This document shows positions 1-9,783 of a stretch of DNA of 64,000 bases, piece by piece. The stretch comes from Perkinsela sp. pyNocScin1 (taxonomy: Eukaryota; Euglenozoa; Kinetoplastea; Prokinetoplastida; Perkinselidae). The stretch lies in assembly GCA_964019655.1 (NCBI GenBank), contig CAXHTR010000007.1:496001-560000 (forward strand), in the 5' to 3' direction. A program made the translations under genes and the position numbers. How positions within the stretch are numbered: position 1 is the stretch's first letter; each line of letters opens with the position of its first letter. The notes beneath the pieces were generated by a model. It did not search any database, was not told the DNA's origin, and worked only from the letters and a program-made list of their open reading frames with translations.

Positions 1-99
1 ATCGACTGTGGAGATCATCGACCATCATCATACATGCAACAAGGTTGATTGTTCATATACACAATGTCCTGAAATTCTTTGCCATTTCGGTTCATCTAT

Positions 100-978
100 A
101 TGACTTTCCAAATGATCATTGCCCTCTTTCTCAACACCAACGACCCGTCCATCGGACGCTTCGACCAGAGCTCGCTCTCCGACCAGACGCGCATGGAAAT
201 CGCTTTCGACGGTATTGGCACGAGGCAAAAAGTTGACTTCGGCATCTTTGGCGATAATGGTGAGTATAATGACTTTTGCGCATTGTCATGGGTCGACTGC
301 AATGAAGATGGTCACGTGCTCAAAGTCTCACGCGTGGGCTTCGTCGCTGATGGCACAGTTTCGCTTGACTTTCTGCCACCGATGCTAACGGAGTTTTGCA
401 TTCAGAACCAAGTGTGCAACGATGGTCTTCGCATTCAAGGGACAGTAAACACGGCTACGCTCCCAGAATCACTCGAGTCGTTCATTGTTCAGTACCACAA
501 GCTCAGTGGGACTGTCGACCTGGTTGGGCTCCCACTAGCGCTCACAAAGTTCAAACTCGGTGATAACGCGTTTGAGGGGACCTGTGATCTTACCCGATTG
601 CCACCAAAATTGGAGATTCTGTGCCTATACAAGAACAAATTCAGCGGGTCTGTCTCTCTGCGTTCGCTTCCTGCGTCCATTCAGTCCATTTACATGGACA
701 GGTGTCAGTTCAGTGGCGAACTTTTCCTAGATAAACTCCCCAAGGACATGAAGGACCTTGACGTCTCGAGCAATGCGTTTCAAGGGTCCTTTGTGCTCCT
801 TGGGAGAGAGAAAGTGATCAAAGTGTACGCACGGCACAACGCGTTTCGAGGCAAGGCCATCGTGTGCAAAGTGAACGCACATCAAGTTAAGCTTCAGGGG
901 AATAGCGTGGAGTCGGTCTATGATGAGCATGGGCAGCGGTACGAACCGTATAAAGAGAAGCAAATGATGCGCATGTGA
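100..978 (+). CDS. secreted-type LRR protein, about 7 repeats
   Basis: A 292-residue protein. The hydrophobic leader MTFQMIIALFL is followed by the family block SIGRFDQSSLSDQTRMEI (about residues 18-35), then a cap with C-A-L-S-W-V-D-C near residue 63. About seven 23-residue LRRs run from about 85 to 265, including GTVDLVGLPLALTKFKLG. The tail is basic (KEKQMMRM). An in-frame TTG lies upstream at 79 but the ATG at 100 gives the usual short leader; the ATG at 112 is also possible. Its C-terminal repeat (GKAIV) resembles those of the genes at 11402 and 23030. No catalytic motif or membrane anchor is visible, so a secreted binding protein is inferred. Confidence 0.85.
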   Translation: MTFQMIIALFLNTNDPSIGRFDQSSLSDQTRMEIAFDGIGTRQKVDFGIFGDNGEYNDFCALSWVDCNEDGHVLKVSRVGFVADGTVSLDFLPPMLTEFCIQNQVCNDGLRIQGTVNTATLPESLESFIVQYHKLSGTVDLVGLPLALTKFKLGDNAFEGTCDLTRLPPKLEILCLYKNKFSGSVSLRSLPASIQSIYMDRCQFSGELFLDKLPKDMKDLDVSSNAFQGSFVLLGREKVIKVYARHNAFRGKAIVCKVNAHQVKLQGNSVESVYDEHGQRYEPYKEKQMMRM

Positions 979-1168
979 GTCAGTACCGGCCGTGGAGATC
1001 CCACAGTAGAATGGATTGATGAAATTAAGATGAAAGCAGTAAGAATTTGCTGCGCTCATGAGATAATACAGCAGATTATAATTGAACTTGAAAGTTAAAG
1101 TATTCAGGCCTCCTCGACTTCTGAAATCGCATTTATTTTTCATATCGAATATCTAATCTTCTCACTCA

Positions 1169-1864
1169 ATGCTCCTATTCCCTCTTTGCTGCATCGACAC
1201 CTATCTAGACGATGAATTCTACACCAGCCTCATGCAGGAAAGCCTCATGTATAGCTTTTGCGGAAGAAACGGCGACTTTCTCGTCCGAACAGTCATCGAC
1301 GGGGCAATGCGGGCAGTCTGCAATGGGAACCGATCGAATTGGCGACACGTCGAGTGCGTTAGTGGCCAGGTCAAATCCATTAACTTCATTTCCGAGTATA
1401 ACCCAGATTTCAAGATTGAGTACCTCCCGAATTCTGTGGAGCACTTTGAAATCACGTCATCACGCTTGTGGGCACAAATAGAGACGCGGATGCTTCCAGC
1501 AGCGCTGCGCAAAATCGACGTGAGCATGAATCAAATTTTTGGGACATTCGATTTGACGACGCTACCTGTGCAAATTGAGCGAGTCTGCGCAACGGAAAAC
1601 AGAATCACGGACGTTGGCAGCCTTTGCCATTTACCAGCAACCGTGAAGGAAATTGACATGCGATGGAATGCCATCAAGAGGGGAACACTATACTTCAGTG
1701 ATATACCGGAAGGACTTGAGGAATTTAATTTTCGCAAGAGTGGAATATCGTATCTTTGTGAGGTCCCATCTCGTGACGGGGATCGCTCAGTGGAGTTTGA
1801 AGTAAGAAAGCTCGTGATACGCCGTGTGATTGCGTGTGGAATCGCACGATCGAAAACTGAATAA
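1169..1864 (+). CDS. LRR protein, sub-family B1
   Basis: A 231-residue protein of the B1 type, related to those at 26048 and 45172. The leader MLLFPLCCID lacks the GR-D block; instead LMQESLMYSF precedes a cap with C-N-G-N-R-S-N-W-R-H-V-E-C (about residues 50-63). Four or five divergent LRRs follow, including GTFDLTTLPVQIERV, then a repeat containing YFSDIPEGLEEF that matches YFGEVPKSL and YYGDIPDSV in its two relatives. The ATG lies in the typical context (ctcactcaATG). It is the last plus-strand gene before a convergent strand switch at about 1.9-2.2 kb. Confidence 0.82.
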   Translation: MLLFPLCCIDTYLDDEFYTSLMQESLMYSFCGRNGDFLVRTVIDGAMRAVCNGNRSNWRHVECVSGQVKSINFISEYNPDFKIEYLPNSVEHFEITSSRLWAQIETRMLPAALRKIDVSMNQIFGTFDLTTLPVQIERVCATENRITDVGSLCHLPATVKEIDMRWNAIKRGTLYFSDIPEGLEEFNFRKSGISYLCEVPSRDGDRSVEFEVRKLVIRRVIACGIARSKTE

Positions 1865-2220
1865 GAATAGATGTATGAGACCATAAAGTAATGATCACAA
1901 ACTAATTCAGACCGATTTACCTCGAGTGAGGTTTTTTGCATTTTATTTGGCTCCAGATGTGATCACTGCAAAAGTGGAAAACAGCCAAAGTAGGGATTGT
2001 GATTCATGCATTTTCTTCGATGGAAACTTTCGGGTCTGTTATTTTCGAAAGTTGCAGTGTTGAGCGTGAATCAGAACTTTGTTTGTGAGGGTTTAGATGG
2101 AAATCGTTCACCATGCCCAACACCGGCATTGTTCTCGTTACAATCTGTAGTAAAAAAATCGAAAACACGAGTAAAATATGATTCATAGGCACTACAATGA
2201 TCCTTTCGCACGTATACTCT
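1865..2220. other. convergent intergenic region
   Basis: About 356 bp between the 3' ends of a plus-strand and a minus-strand LRR gene. The short open frames here have no LRR pattern. I see no RNA gene or repeat. It should hold the 3' ends of both transcripts. Confidence 0.5.
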
Positions 2221-3578
2221 TTATTGCGTATCGCCTATTTCAACCACCTTCTCCTTCACATACTTCACCCGCAACTTCCCATTCCGCTTGAAATGCACCT
2301 TCCGGCGTTGTTTCTCGAGAACCGCGATCTCCCCGTGAAGCTTGTTGCGCCGCGCGTCAAACGTCCACATCCGTTCTGGGATCTTGAACTCCCCCTTAAA
2401 CCCCGAGAAAGCATTGTTCGATATATTGATGAGAAGCATTCGCTCCGGCAGGTACGATAGATCAATTTCGCCTGATAGCGCGTTGTTGCTGACATCGAGC
2501 ACCTGGAAATTTTCTGGGAGGTTGGTCAAGTCCAGCGAACCCTCGTATCGATTGACAGAGAGCGTCAGATAGCGAAAATAGTTGGGCAACGCTGTCAGAT
2601 CGACTTCGCCGGAGAGCCGATTGGCTTGGAGGCATACTTCATGCTGCTTTTTAGGAAGATTGACTAAAGGACTCCCACCTGTCAGCGCATTCTGTGACAG
2701 ATTGAGGTGCATCAAAGCCGCTGGGAGCGATGCGATGCCAATGGTCCCTTCAAAATAATTCTGTGCGAGCTTCAGTGTCACGAGCATTTCAGGCAGATTC
2801 TTCAAGTTCAAAGTCCCAGAAAATGCGCACTCGTGGAGTATGAGAACTGTCATGCTGGGTGGCAAGCTCTCTAAATCAGGGTTTCAGCAAAATTTGAAAA
2901 TTTCTGATCCCATTTACCACCACCAGAGACGTCCGGTCAGCAGGTGGGCGACAAAGATTCAAAATTTGTGTGATTACCGATTCTCGAGCTTCAATCTGCC
3001 GCTTAGATCATTTCTCTTATAGTAAATTGACTGAAATGGGTAGAAATCGCGAATTGAATAGCGAATCTGAAAGGTTTTGGCTGCGCGTGATTTGCCTTTT
3101 CCAAAAAAATTTTCGGAAAATGAAATTCTGAAAAGTGCCATTTACCACCTGGTGGTAAATTTACCACCAAATTGAAACCCTGCTCTAAATTCAATGACCC
3201 GTCCATAAAATTCTTGTTTATATTCAAACACTTCATTCCATGTGGAAGGGCGCTAGTGTCCACAGAGCCATAAAAACCGTTTAGGTAGAGGTACACCTCC
3301 TGCATGGACTGCGGCAGGTAGGAGAGCTGTATCGTGCCGCTGCGCGGGTTAGCGCCGAAGCGCCAGTCTATCTCAATGACATTCATTTCTCTGTCAAAAC
3401 GCAGGCCGAACCACTCGGTGCACGGGCGGAGCCCCTCGTTATCGTCGAGGAGGAGGCGGAGCTCGCTGATGCCGCTCACGAGGAGCTCCATGAGCGCCTG
3501 CTGCGGGAGCACTGAAGCGTCGACGCGGCCGAAGGGGCTGATGTCGTCTGCGAGGAGCGTTAAGGCTGGAAAGGTCAT
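2221..3578 (-). pseudogene. LRR gene split by a 306-bp hAT-like insertion
   Basis: Read on the minus strand from the ATG at 3578: leader MTFPALTLLADD, block FGRVDASVLPQQALMELL, a cap lacking the first Cys (PCTEWFGLRF), and the first LRRs up to MDGSLNLE. The frame then enters inserted DNA and ends in it at 3003, after foreign residues beginning QGFNLVVNLPP. Past the insertion the same frame resumes as SLPPSMTVLILHECAFSG and continues with about eight LRRs to 2221. Removing the insertion and one copy of the 8-bp duplication rejoins the frame exactly within one LRR, so the gene was intact when hit and the insertion looks recent. The 5' half could still give a truncated protein. An upstream in-frame ATG at 3641 is less likely as the start. 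Confidence 0.88.
2877..3182. mobile_element. hAT-like miniature element (MITE)
   Basis: The 306-bp insertion begins CAGGGTTTCA and ends TGAAACCCTG, a perfect 10-bp terminal inverted repeat. It is flanked by the direct 8-bp duplication CTCTAAAT at 2869-2876 and 3183-3190. Eight-bp duplications and CAGGG-type ends are typical of hAT transposons. There is no transposase frame, so it is non-autonomous. Inside, TTTACCACC motifs occur near both ends (about 2911 and 3140-3170), the right group partly palindromic (CCACCTGGTGG); these may be transposase-binding sites. Confidence 0.88.
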
Positions 3579-4034
3579 TTGTATTTGTCGAAAGGGCTTG
3601 AAAACGCAGTCATTGGAGAGAGTGGGTTCAGCGATAATCATTTCTCAACACAAAGTTTTAACTGATACTTGTTTGAGCAATATGATAAAGACCGACGAGG
3701 TATTATCACTGCGTGCAGAAGAAAATATAAAAGTGGGCTGAAATATGATATTTCATATCGTCGGATGGGAGTTTGAAGTGTGGGCTTACGTTTCAAAGTA
3801 AACCGTATGCGGGTTGTGAGTCGGTTCCCTGTGATCACTCTCAGAATTGAATCTTTCGATACTGGCGTACAACTCCGAACGGTGGCACATCACGAATTTC
3901 GAATTTTGGTCTATATTGTCTAATATTGAAAAAATTCCCTAATTTCGATCCATCGTCATCAGAAATGTTCCTTTGCATACTCTCTCTGTAGTTTTCACGC
4001 GTATAATCCGAAATAATACTGTTCAATAGGCAGG
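3579..4034. other. intergenic region
   Basis: About 455 bp between two minus-strand LRR genes. It should hold the promoter of the gene starting at 3578 and the 3' end of the gene ending at 4035. A 61-codon minus frame (3841-4026) shows no LRR or leader pattern. Nothing else recognised. Confidence 0.4.
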
Positions 4035-4937
4035 CTACTCAATGACTTGAAGCCCCTCGTTAATAAAATCTTTCCTTGTCGGAAACAATGCCAATGGAAA
4101 GGTGTGACTCACTGATGCGGTGACATTGCGAAGGTCAAGCACCCCTGAAAAGTCGTTCCAGAAGAGCCATAGATGCAAATCCGGTGGAATATTCGACAGA
4201 TCGAGGGACCCCGAAAAATGGTTCTGCGAAATTTTCAGAATTTGCATCTGCGGTGGCAGGTGATTGAGGCACACACTGCCTGAAAAGCGGTTGATGTGGA
4301 TTTCCAAATCGGCGAGTGATGCGCTCAGCTTCGTGAAGTCGACTGGCCCTTCATATCCGCATTTCACCAGATGGAGCGCCTCTATGGTAGGTGGCAATGT
4401 GGTCATGTCGACTGTTCCGTTTGATGGAGTGTTATCCGAGACACTGAAACGCTTGATAGACAGCGGTAACTGAGCGAGATCAACTGACCCTGAAAAACGC
4501 GTTTCTGAGAGGTCGAAGGCACGAAGATTTCTCGGCAGCGATGCGCAGTCAATATTGCCTTCGAGTGGAACGTTTCTTATGTGCATTGTTTCAAGATATT
4601 GTGGCATATCGCAAAGGTCAAGTGATCCCTCAAGCATCAGCGTAGATAAGTGCAAGTGGCGTAATCCCTGCGGCAAAAACTTTGCGCTGAATTCGCCCTT
4701 GAGGGGGAAAGGCATCCCTTCGTCCCACAGGATATTGGTGACGCTTCCGCTGTCAGCGCATTGGATGCCTTTCCACGGGGTACAGACCTCAGGGTAGGTC
4801 TCATCACGGCTTTTGAAGTTTCGCTGTGAGAGTTCTGCGAAATGCTCGACGAGGAGCTCCATCATGCATTGATCGCTCAGTGACGAATGATTGAAGCGGC
4901 CGATGGGTGTGTCTGCAAGGTGGAGGAAATAGAGCAT
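4035..4937 (-). CDS. secreted-type LRR protein, about 9 repeats
   Basis: A 300-residue protein starting MLYFLHLADTPIGRFN; the block continues HSSLSDQCMMELLVEHF. The cap is E-V-C-T-P-W-K-G-I-Q-C (about residues 50-60), so both cap cysteines are present. About nine LRRs follow with clear 23-residue spacing, such as GSVDLAQLPLSIKRFSVSD. The last repeat (GVLDLRNVTASV) runs into a tail without an anchor. The ATG at 4937 is the only sensible start and gives the short leader. It lies in the minus-strand block shared with the genes at 5184 and 6717. Confidence 0.87.
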   Translation of the reverse strand: MLYFLHLADTPIGRFNHSSLSDQCMMELLVEHFAELSQRNFKSRDETYPEVCTPWKGIQCADSGSVTNILWDEGMPFPLKGEFSAKFLPQGLRHLHLSTLMLEGSLDLCDMPQYLETMHIRNVPLEGNIDCASLPRNLRAFDLSETRFSGSVDLAQLPLSIKRFSVSDNTPSNGTVDMTTLPPTIEALHLVKCGYEGPVDFTKLSASLADLEIHINRFSGSVCLNHLPPQMQILKISQNHFSGSLDLSNIPPDLHLWLFWNDFSGVLDLRNVTASVSHTFPLALFPTRKDFINEGLQVIE

Positions 4938-5183
4938 AAGTAGGACAATGTGATAGCATAAGAATTCAAAGAATTACAATCTCAGAAAGAGGGCTGTTTT
5001 CTTAGAAAAGCACTAGAACTGAATGAGCGCCTACGCAGCATCACCTTGTTCAGCTCACTAACAACGCTCACTTTTTACATCTCTCAATTGTCGAATGCTC
5101 TCTGTATCAATTTTACTATTCTTTTGAAAAAAGCGCGAGAAACGCCAACCTACCTGCGCTCAATCGAAGTCTGCCGCTTTCCT

Positions 5184-6572
5184 TCAGTTCTCTGTATCTG
5201 AGACTACTTCGCCACCCAATATCATTCTTTGACCTCCAAAACAGTCCATAGTCGTAACTTTAGGCATATTCAAGATACGCGCAATTGCATTGTTCGATAT
5301 GGAAATGCCTACCATTGATGGTGGGAGGAATCCCAAATCGACCGTCCCCGAGAAGTCGCAGTGTGACGCCTGAAGCTCCCTGAGTGTCGATGGAAGCTTT
5401 GCCAAGTCCATTTCCCCATGAAACTTGTTCCAGCCAATGAACAAACTGTGAAGACCCGATGGAAGACTCGTAAAGTCGAATTCGCCCGAAAATTTATTTT
5501 CAACAATGTTGAGGCCTTGCAGCATTCTTGGAAGATCCTTTGTCTGCACTGCCCCTCGAAACGAATTCGATTTCAGATGTATCTCTCTGACATTTTCCCG
5601 GAGTGCCGAAAATTCGAAAAAGCCCTCAAATGCACAGTCATGAAGCATTATGTGCAGAAAGAATTCGGGGAGGTGCGCAGCATCAACACTTCCCGTAAAT
5701 CGATTTGTATCAACAAAAAAATACGTTAGGCCCTTTGGCAGCGCCGCAAAGTCCACACTGCCCGACAGGAGATTGTGAGCGACTGAAAATTGCGTGAGCC
5801 CCCTTGGCAGCTTGGCAGTAACTAAACTTCCGGTCAGTTTGTTGTTATTCGCGACGAACAGCTGAAGTGTACGTGGTGCATTTTCAAACGTTAAGCCACC
5901 GATGAGCGAATTATGACTCACCCGCATGTCATCCAGTGGGGCTTTCAGATTCGTAAGATCAATCCCGCCAGTGAATTCACACTCAGAGACGTCAAGGTCA
6001 GTCAAGCCCGCTGGCAGGCTCGAAAAGTCGAGCGTCCCCACAAATTCGTTCTTGCCTACTGTAAAGAGCGTCATAGGGGGTGGGAGCGCTCGCAGGTCGA
6101 TTGTCCCCGAAAAACGGTTCTCGACGACGTGAAATTCTCGCAAAGAGCGAGGCAGTCCGTCTGTGGCAATGCTCCCGTGCATTTTATTCTTCTCAGCCGA
6201 CAGTGTCACAAGCTGCCGCGGTAAGTCGCGCGTCGGAAGCTCTCCTATCAAATCGCAGTTGTCAAAATGAAAGTCAGTAATGGTCTCTGGAAGGAACCGT
6301 ATGTTGAGAGAGCCGCCGATTACTTCAAAGAGGACATCGTTTGCCCCTTCTGGAACTGATAACCCCAGAATTGTAGGAGAACCATTACTATCACACTGTA
6401 CGCCAGACCATTCACGGAAGTCCTTGTAGTTACCGTCCTCGTCGGTCATAAATCGCTTGCTCTTGACGCCTTCAAACGCTATTTCCATCCTGGCTTGATC
6501 AGAGAGGAGCATTGGGTCGAGGCGACTGAGGTTTGCTCCGTCGATTGCGATGAGCGTGCGTATAGTGAGCAT
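5184..6572 (-). CDS. long LRR protein, sub-family I, about 14 repeats
   Basis: At 462 residues this is the longest intact LRR protein of the window. The leader MLTIRTLIAIDGA leads into LSRLDPMLLSDQARMEIA and FEGVKSKRFMTDEDGNYKDF. The cap keeps only the second cysteine (REWSGVQCD). About fourteen LRRs run to residue 450, for example GTIDLRALPPPMTLFTVGKN. The closest relative is the gene at 47013 on the other strand, which shares MEIAFEGVK and DEDGNYKD. Extra length relative to the usual 280-300 residues comes from additional repeats, presumably by internal duplication. The tail VVSDTEN is short. Confidence 0.88.
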   Translation of the reverse strand: MLTIRTLIAIDGANLSRLDPMLLSDQARMEIAFEGVKSKRFMTDEDGNYKDFREWSGVQCDSNGSPTILGLSVPEGANDVLFEVIGGSLNIRFLPETITDFHFDNCDLIGELPTRDLPRQLVTLSAEKNKMHGSIATDGLPRSLREFHVVENRFSGTIDLRALPPPMTLFTVGKNEFVGTLDFSSLPAGLTDLDVSECEFTGGIDLTNLKAPLDDMRVSHNSLIGGLTFENAPRTLQLFVANNNKLTGSLVTAKLPRGLTQFSVAHNLLSGSVDFAALPKGLTYFFVDTNRFTGSVDAAHLPEFFLHIMLHDCAFEGFFEFSALRENVREIHLKSNSFRGAVQTKDLPRMLQGLNIVENKFSGEFDFTSLPSGLHSLFIGWNKFHGEMDLAKLPSTLRELQASHCDFSGTVDLGFLPPSMVGISISNNAIARILNMPKVTTMDCFGGQRMILGGEVVSDTEN

Positions 6573-6716
6573 ACTTTACTTTTGGAAAGCACTAAAGACT
6601 CGGAAATTACACAATGGAATTACTAATGACTTCTAATAAAATATATTAGTGCCTATTACTATCACTTGCAATCGTCTGGTGCACAATAGCTAACCTTAAG
6701 CTGCTTTTGCAATATC

Positions 6717-7520
6717 TCAGCAGTCTCGGCCTTCAAAGCAGTTCAGCAAACCCTCGATGATCTCGTTATTCCCCGAAAAGTACTTGTAATCAAGAGGGGC
6801 ATGCACCCGCTCCATTTTCCACGCCTGTACACGGCCATCTTTTCTTCCAACAAACTTTGGAATCTTCGTTCGAACGCCAATGATAATCTCTTGCAGGCTC
6901 ACTGGAAGCCCTTGGGGACTGATGTGTACCCTTTGAATACTATCAGCATTCATAATGAAAAGCAGTCCCAATTTTGGCGGAAGTTGATGGATAAGGACTG
7001 TTCTCCAGATATTACTTGGCGATCGAATGTACAGGTGAACTTCTTCAACGTTGGATGGGAGATGAGCAATATCTAGAATAGACTGCTTCGCGATCGTTTC
7101 CTTCGTCGATTCAACGCTCTGAAACTCCGGAATCTGCACTTCTGCATCATTCACATAAATATATTTCGAATCGCGCGGAAAGTCTCGCATCTGAAAGATG
7201 GAGAAGAATAAAGGCCACTGCAGGTGAAGAAATTGGAGAGTATGTGGTAGATCGACCACTCGCAGCCCGAATGCTTCTTGGACCCATATAATCACGAGCT
7301 GGTTCACGATGCCGTCAGTGCAGGACACACCTCGCCATGCACAGCAGTCACCGTGCTCGATATCCCACGTCTGCAAATAACTTTCAATTCCAATATTGAG
7401 GTTGTATTCTGAGAGGAGTGCCTTTCGCATGATTGTTTCTTGCATGGCGAAAATTGTCGGTGGTGTAGTGCTAGAAGCATCAGCACAATGCAGTGCTAGT
7501 AATTGAAGTGTGGCCATCAT
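6717..7520 (-). CDS. LRR-like protein, sub-family B2
   Basis: From the ATG at 7520 (MMATLQLLALHCADASS) the leader is a normal hydrophobic segment ending Ala-Asp; a longer frame from 7613 adds about 31 residues and is less likely. FAMQETIMRKALL replaces the GR-D block. The cap is D-C-C-A-W-R-G-V-S-C. Repeats are degenerate, with only a few recognisable LP..L pieces (HLPSNVEEVHLY, QLPPKLGLLFI). Similar blocks occur at 14181 and 61169. The C-terminus (NCFEGRDC) has two cysteines, which is unusual here. It is the first gene left of a divergent strand-switch region. Confidence 0.78.
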   Translation of the reverse strand: MMATLQLLALHCADASSTTPPTIFAMQETIMRKALLSEYNLNIGIESYLQTWDIEHGDCCAWRGVSCTDGIVNQLVIIWVQEAFGLRVVDLPHTLQFLHLQWPLFFSIFQMRDFPRDSKYIYVNDAEVQIPEFQSVESTKETIAKQSILDIAHLPSNVEEVHLYIRSPSNIWRTVLIHQLPPKLGLLFIMNADSIQRVHISPQGLPVSLQEIIIGVRTKIPKFVGRKDGRVQAWKMERVHAPLDYKYFSGNNEIIEGLLNCFEGRDC

Positions 7521-8087
7521 GAACAAGGTGATCGTTAAGTGAAAGAGAAAACACTTTTGGCCTAAGATAGGAAGAAAATGAGCTGATGTTCTTAATTCAT
7601 TTTCATTGCACATTTACATGTATTTGCTCAATATCTAGATTTTTTGAGTTCATAAGCTTTTTTGATAGCCAAGAGTCACTCGTTACATACATATTGCTAG
7701 CACTGTATTTTGACAGCATCGCCGCTAGCTTATGAGCAATCGTCAGCAGCATATGTCCCCTGGTCAGAAGCTTCCTGATGAGCATTCCACATGTTAAAGT
7801 GACATACTTGTAGCCCCCGGGTGTAACTTGTAGATGCTTCTTTGAGAGTATCCTTTACATTATTGAATAGACTGTAGTACTGTGGCTGTGTTTGTCGTAT
7901 TGCGGATAAGTAGTGGCCCTGGATGATAATTTTAGAAAAGTAAGATTCAGAATCTCATTGCGTTGTAATTGGGAAAGTTATCTCAGCATGCCTGTGTAAG
8001 GTACATATTGCACGGCGTGAGTGAATTCAGAATTTCATTTTTAGTACGCTCCTGCACGCCTGTAGGCCCGTTCCGTGTTCACATCAC

Positions 8088-8135
8088 ATGTCGAGATAAT
8101 TGGCAGAAAAAAAAAACTGCCAATTATCTCGACAT
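8088..8135. repeat. 19-bp inverted repeat with oligo-A loop
   Basis: The arm at 8088-8106 (beginning ATGTCGAGATAATTGG) is perfectly complementary to 8117-8135, separated by ten A residues. The arm contains one iteron (CTGCCAATTA) in each orientation, so this hairpin is the inverted outer copy facing the first direct copy of the array. Confidence 0.85.
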
Positions 8136-8250
8136 CTGCCAATTAATGTGAACTAAGCTGCCAATTTGTCGGGAAATCTGCCAATTATTGACATTTCTTC
8201 CAATTTATTTGACACCTGCCAATTAACTTGAACAAAACTGCTAATAGACC
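8117..8250 (+). repeat. left iteron array, CTGCCAATTA type
   Basis: About six or seven direct copies of a unit of 18-22 bp starting CTGCCAATTA, with TTGAACAA or similar in the spacer (for example CTGCCAATTAACTTGAACAA near 8217). Copies are diverged. Likely transposase-binding sites of the decayed element, by analogy with the array at 54411. Confidence 0.75.
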
Positions 8251-8416
8251 TGGTTCGAGTAACCCCGACAACGTAACCCCGATTAATTCACCCGTAAGTC
8301 TAGGATCGGTATTGACCTCACTTCTTCTGTTAAAAGTGCATAGATGCATTATAAAGCAGGGTTTCTTAAAAACGGGGGATTCCATCGTTTCGGGGGAAAA
8401 TGAGAAAATATCAGCT

Positions 8417-8609
8417 GGTGAGTTGGTGCGTGAAATCAATCGAGATATCAAAAGAAACCGTGGAAAAAGTCCTTATGAATTCGTCAAGGAATTACCTTTC
8501 CTCACTTCACTTAATAAAATACATGAAGGAAGTACCTCTTTTGTCTAGTATTCTGCGAAGTACGGATTAAGCTTTCGATATCTCGATTGATTTCACGCAC
8601 CAAATCACC
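8417..8609. repeat. 38-bp inverted repeat inside the decayed element
   Basis: The arms at 8417-8454 and 8572-8609 are complementary at 36 of 38 positions, with a spacer of about 117 bp. Read outward on each strand, both arms encode the same peptide LVREINRDI. An open frame on plus (8228-8548) and one on minus (8511-8705) carry it, neither otherwise recognisable. It could be an inverted duplication of a fragment of a lost element-encoded protein. Confidence 0.7.
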
Positions 8610-9586
8610 TAAGGTAGACTGTGTGATTAGGCTTTTAGGGAGATTCATGTGCAAAATGGCGTAACGAAGCGCTTTGTTTCGATTCTCTTCGGGATGCTGA
8701 GTCATTGTTAGATCTTTGATTAATGATATCGAGAAAGAAAGTGGGTAAGCGTGCCTGGATTCACGAGGACTCCGTAAGAGCTATAAATTCAAATCTATAC
8801 TTGCTTATATTCTTTCAAAAGGATTACGCTCTATGCCTGAGACCTTTGCGCATTGAGCTTCCTGAGCTGCTTCGCTTCTGCATCTTTAATATGTGAAATT
8901 AATGTGAAAGATGAACTCCCGATCAGCTAAGGACATACGTTGCGCAGGATTTCCGACCCTGTGAAACTAATAAATGTGAAACTAATAAAATCCACCTGCA
9001 AGATAGTTTCCAACGGCTCTGACCCTTCATTTTCATCTATTTTGAATGAATCACCTTCTGTTAAACACCTGGACTAATGAAAGCTCGATTCGACCTATGA
9101 ATGAGAATGTATACAGTCGCTTGGAGGAAATACGCGAAGCAGGGCCCGAGTATTCTAGAGGTAAATTAGATTTTGAATAGACGCGACGTACATGTGCCGC
9201 TAAATTCTTAAATAGACGCTATTCTTAATTTACATTGCGACGCTGTGGGAGAGTAAGTGATAAAATAGTAAGTTGATGATTCGTCAAAGAGGAGCCACAC
9301 ACACACAGTGGAGAGGAGAACACTTGAAGTTTGAACCTGATGCAAAAGCACCTGATGAAGGATAGGTTGATCGCACAGTTCTTTCTACTACAATCGGAAG
9401 AAAAAATAGTCCTCTAATCGCTACGGATACATATCAATGGGGAAAATTTTAGATGTGACACTAGTCAATTGACACATGCTCCGCAGAAAAGGATCTAAAT
9501 GCTCTAAAGAGTGTAAGAGCGACATACATTTGTATTACTAACCGAGATTTGAGAGTTTAAATCGAATTTTCAAAACGGCGAGAAAT

Positions 9587-9775
9587 CTGCCAATCAATTC
9601 GCCAAAACCTGCCAATCAATGTGGCAAACTGCCAATTAACTTGAACAAATCTGCCAATCGCCTCGGAATTCTGCCAATTATCTTGAACAAGTCGCGCATG
9701 CGGTGACAGAATTCTGCAAATTAATTTGACATCTGCCAATCAATTTGGCAGAACCTGCCAATTAATGTGGCGATA
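9587..9775 (+). repeat. right iteron array, CTGCCAATTA type
   Basis: About eight direct copies of a unit starting CTGCCAATTA or CTGCCAATCA, same orientation as the left array at 8117-8250. The unit CTGCCAATTAACTTGAACAA occurs in both arrays, which links the two ends as one element. Confidence 0.78.
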
Positions 9776-9783
9776 CGGGTAGG

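Larger units (their letters stand above)
8067..9779. mobile_element. decayed iteron-bounded transposable element, 1.7 kb
   Basis: Bounded by a candidate 4-bp direct duplication TAGG (8063-8066 and 9780-9783). The outermost bases are inverted and imperfect: CCCGTTCCG at the left, CGATACGGG at the right. Each end carries an array of about 20-22 bp units containing CTGCCAATTA, all in the same orientation except the outermost left copy, which is inverted. No intact transposase is present; the interior is AT-rich with only short frames. Architecture matches the IS30-like element at 54400 but the iteron differs. Ends are inferred from sequence only, so the boundaries are tentative. Confidence 0.6.

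Noticed and set aside
2221-2865. Independent LRR gene starting at 2865
   Set aside because: It would start with a TTG codon inside an LRR; it is the 3' part of the gene split by the MITE.
8357-8385. hAT end at CAGGGTTTCTTAAAAACG
   Set aside because: No matching inverted end or 8-bp duplication was found nearby.
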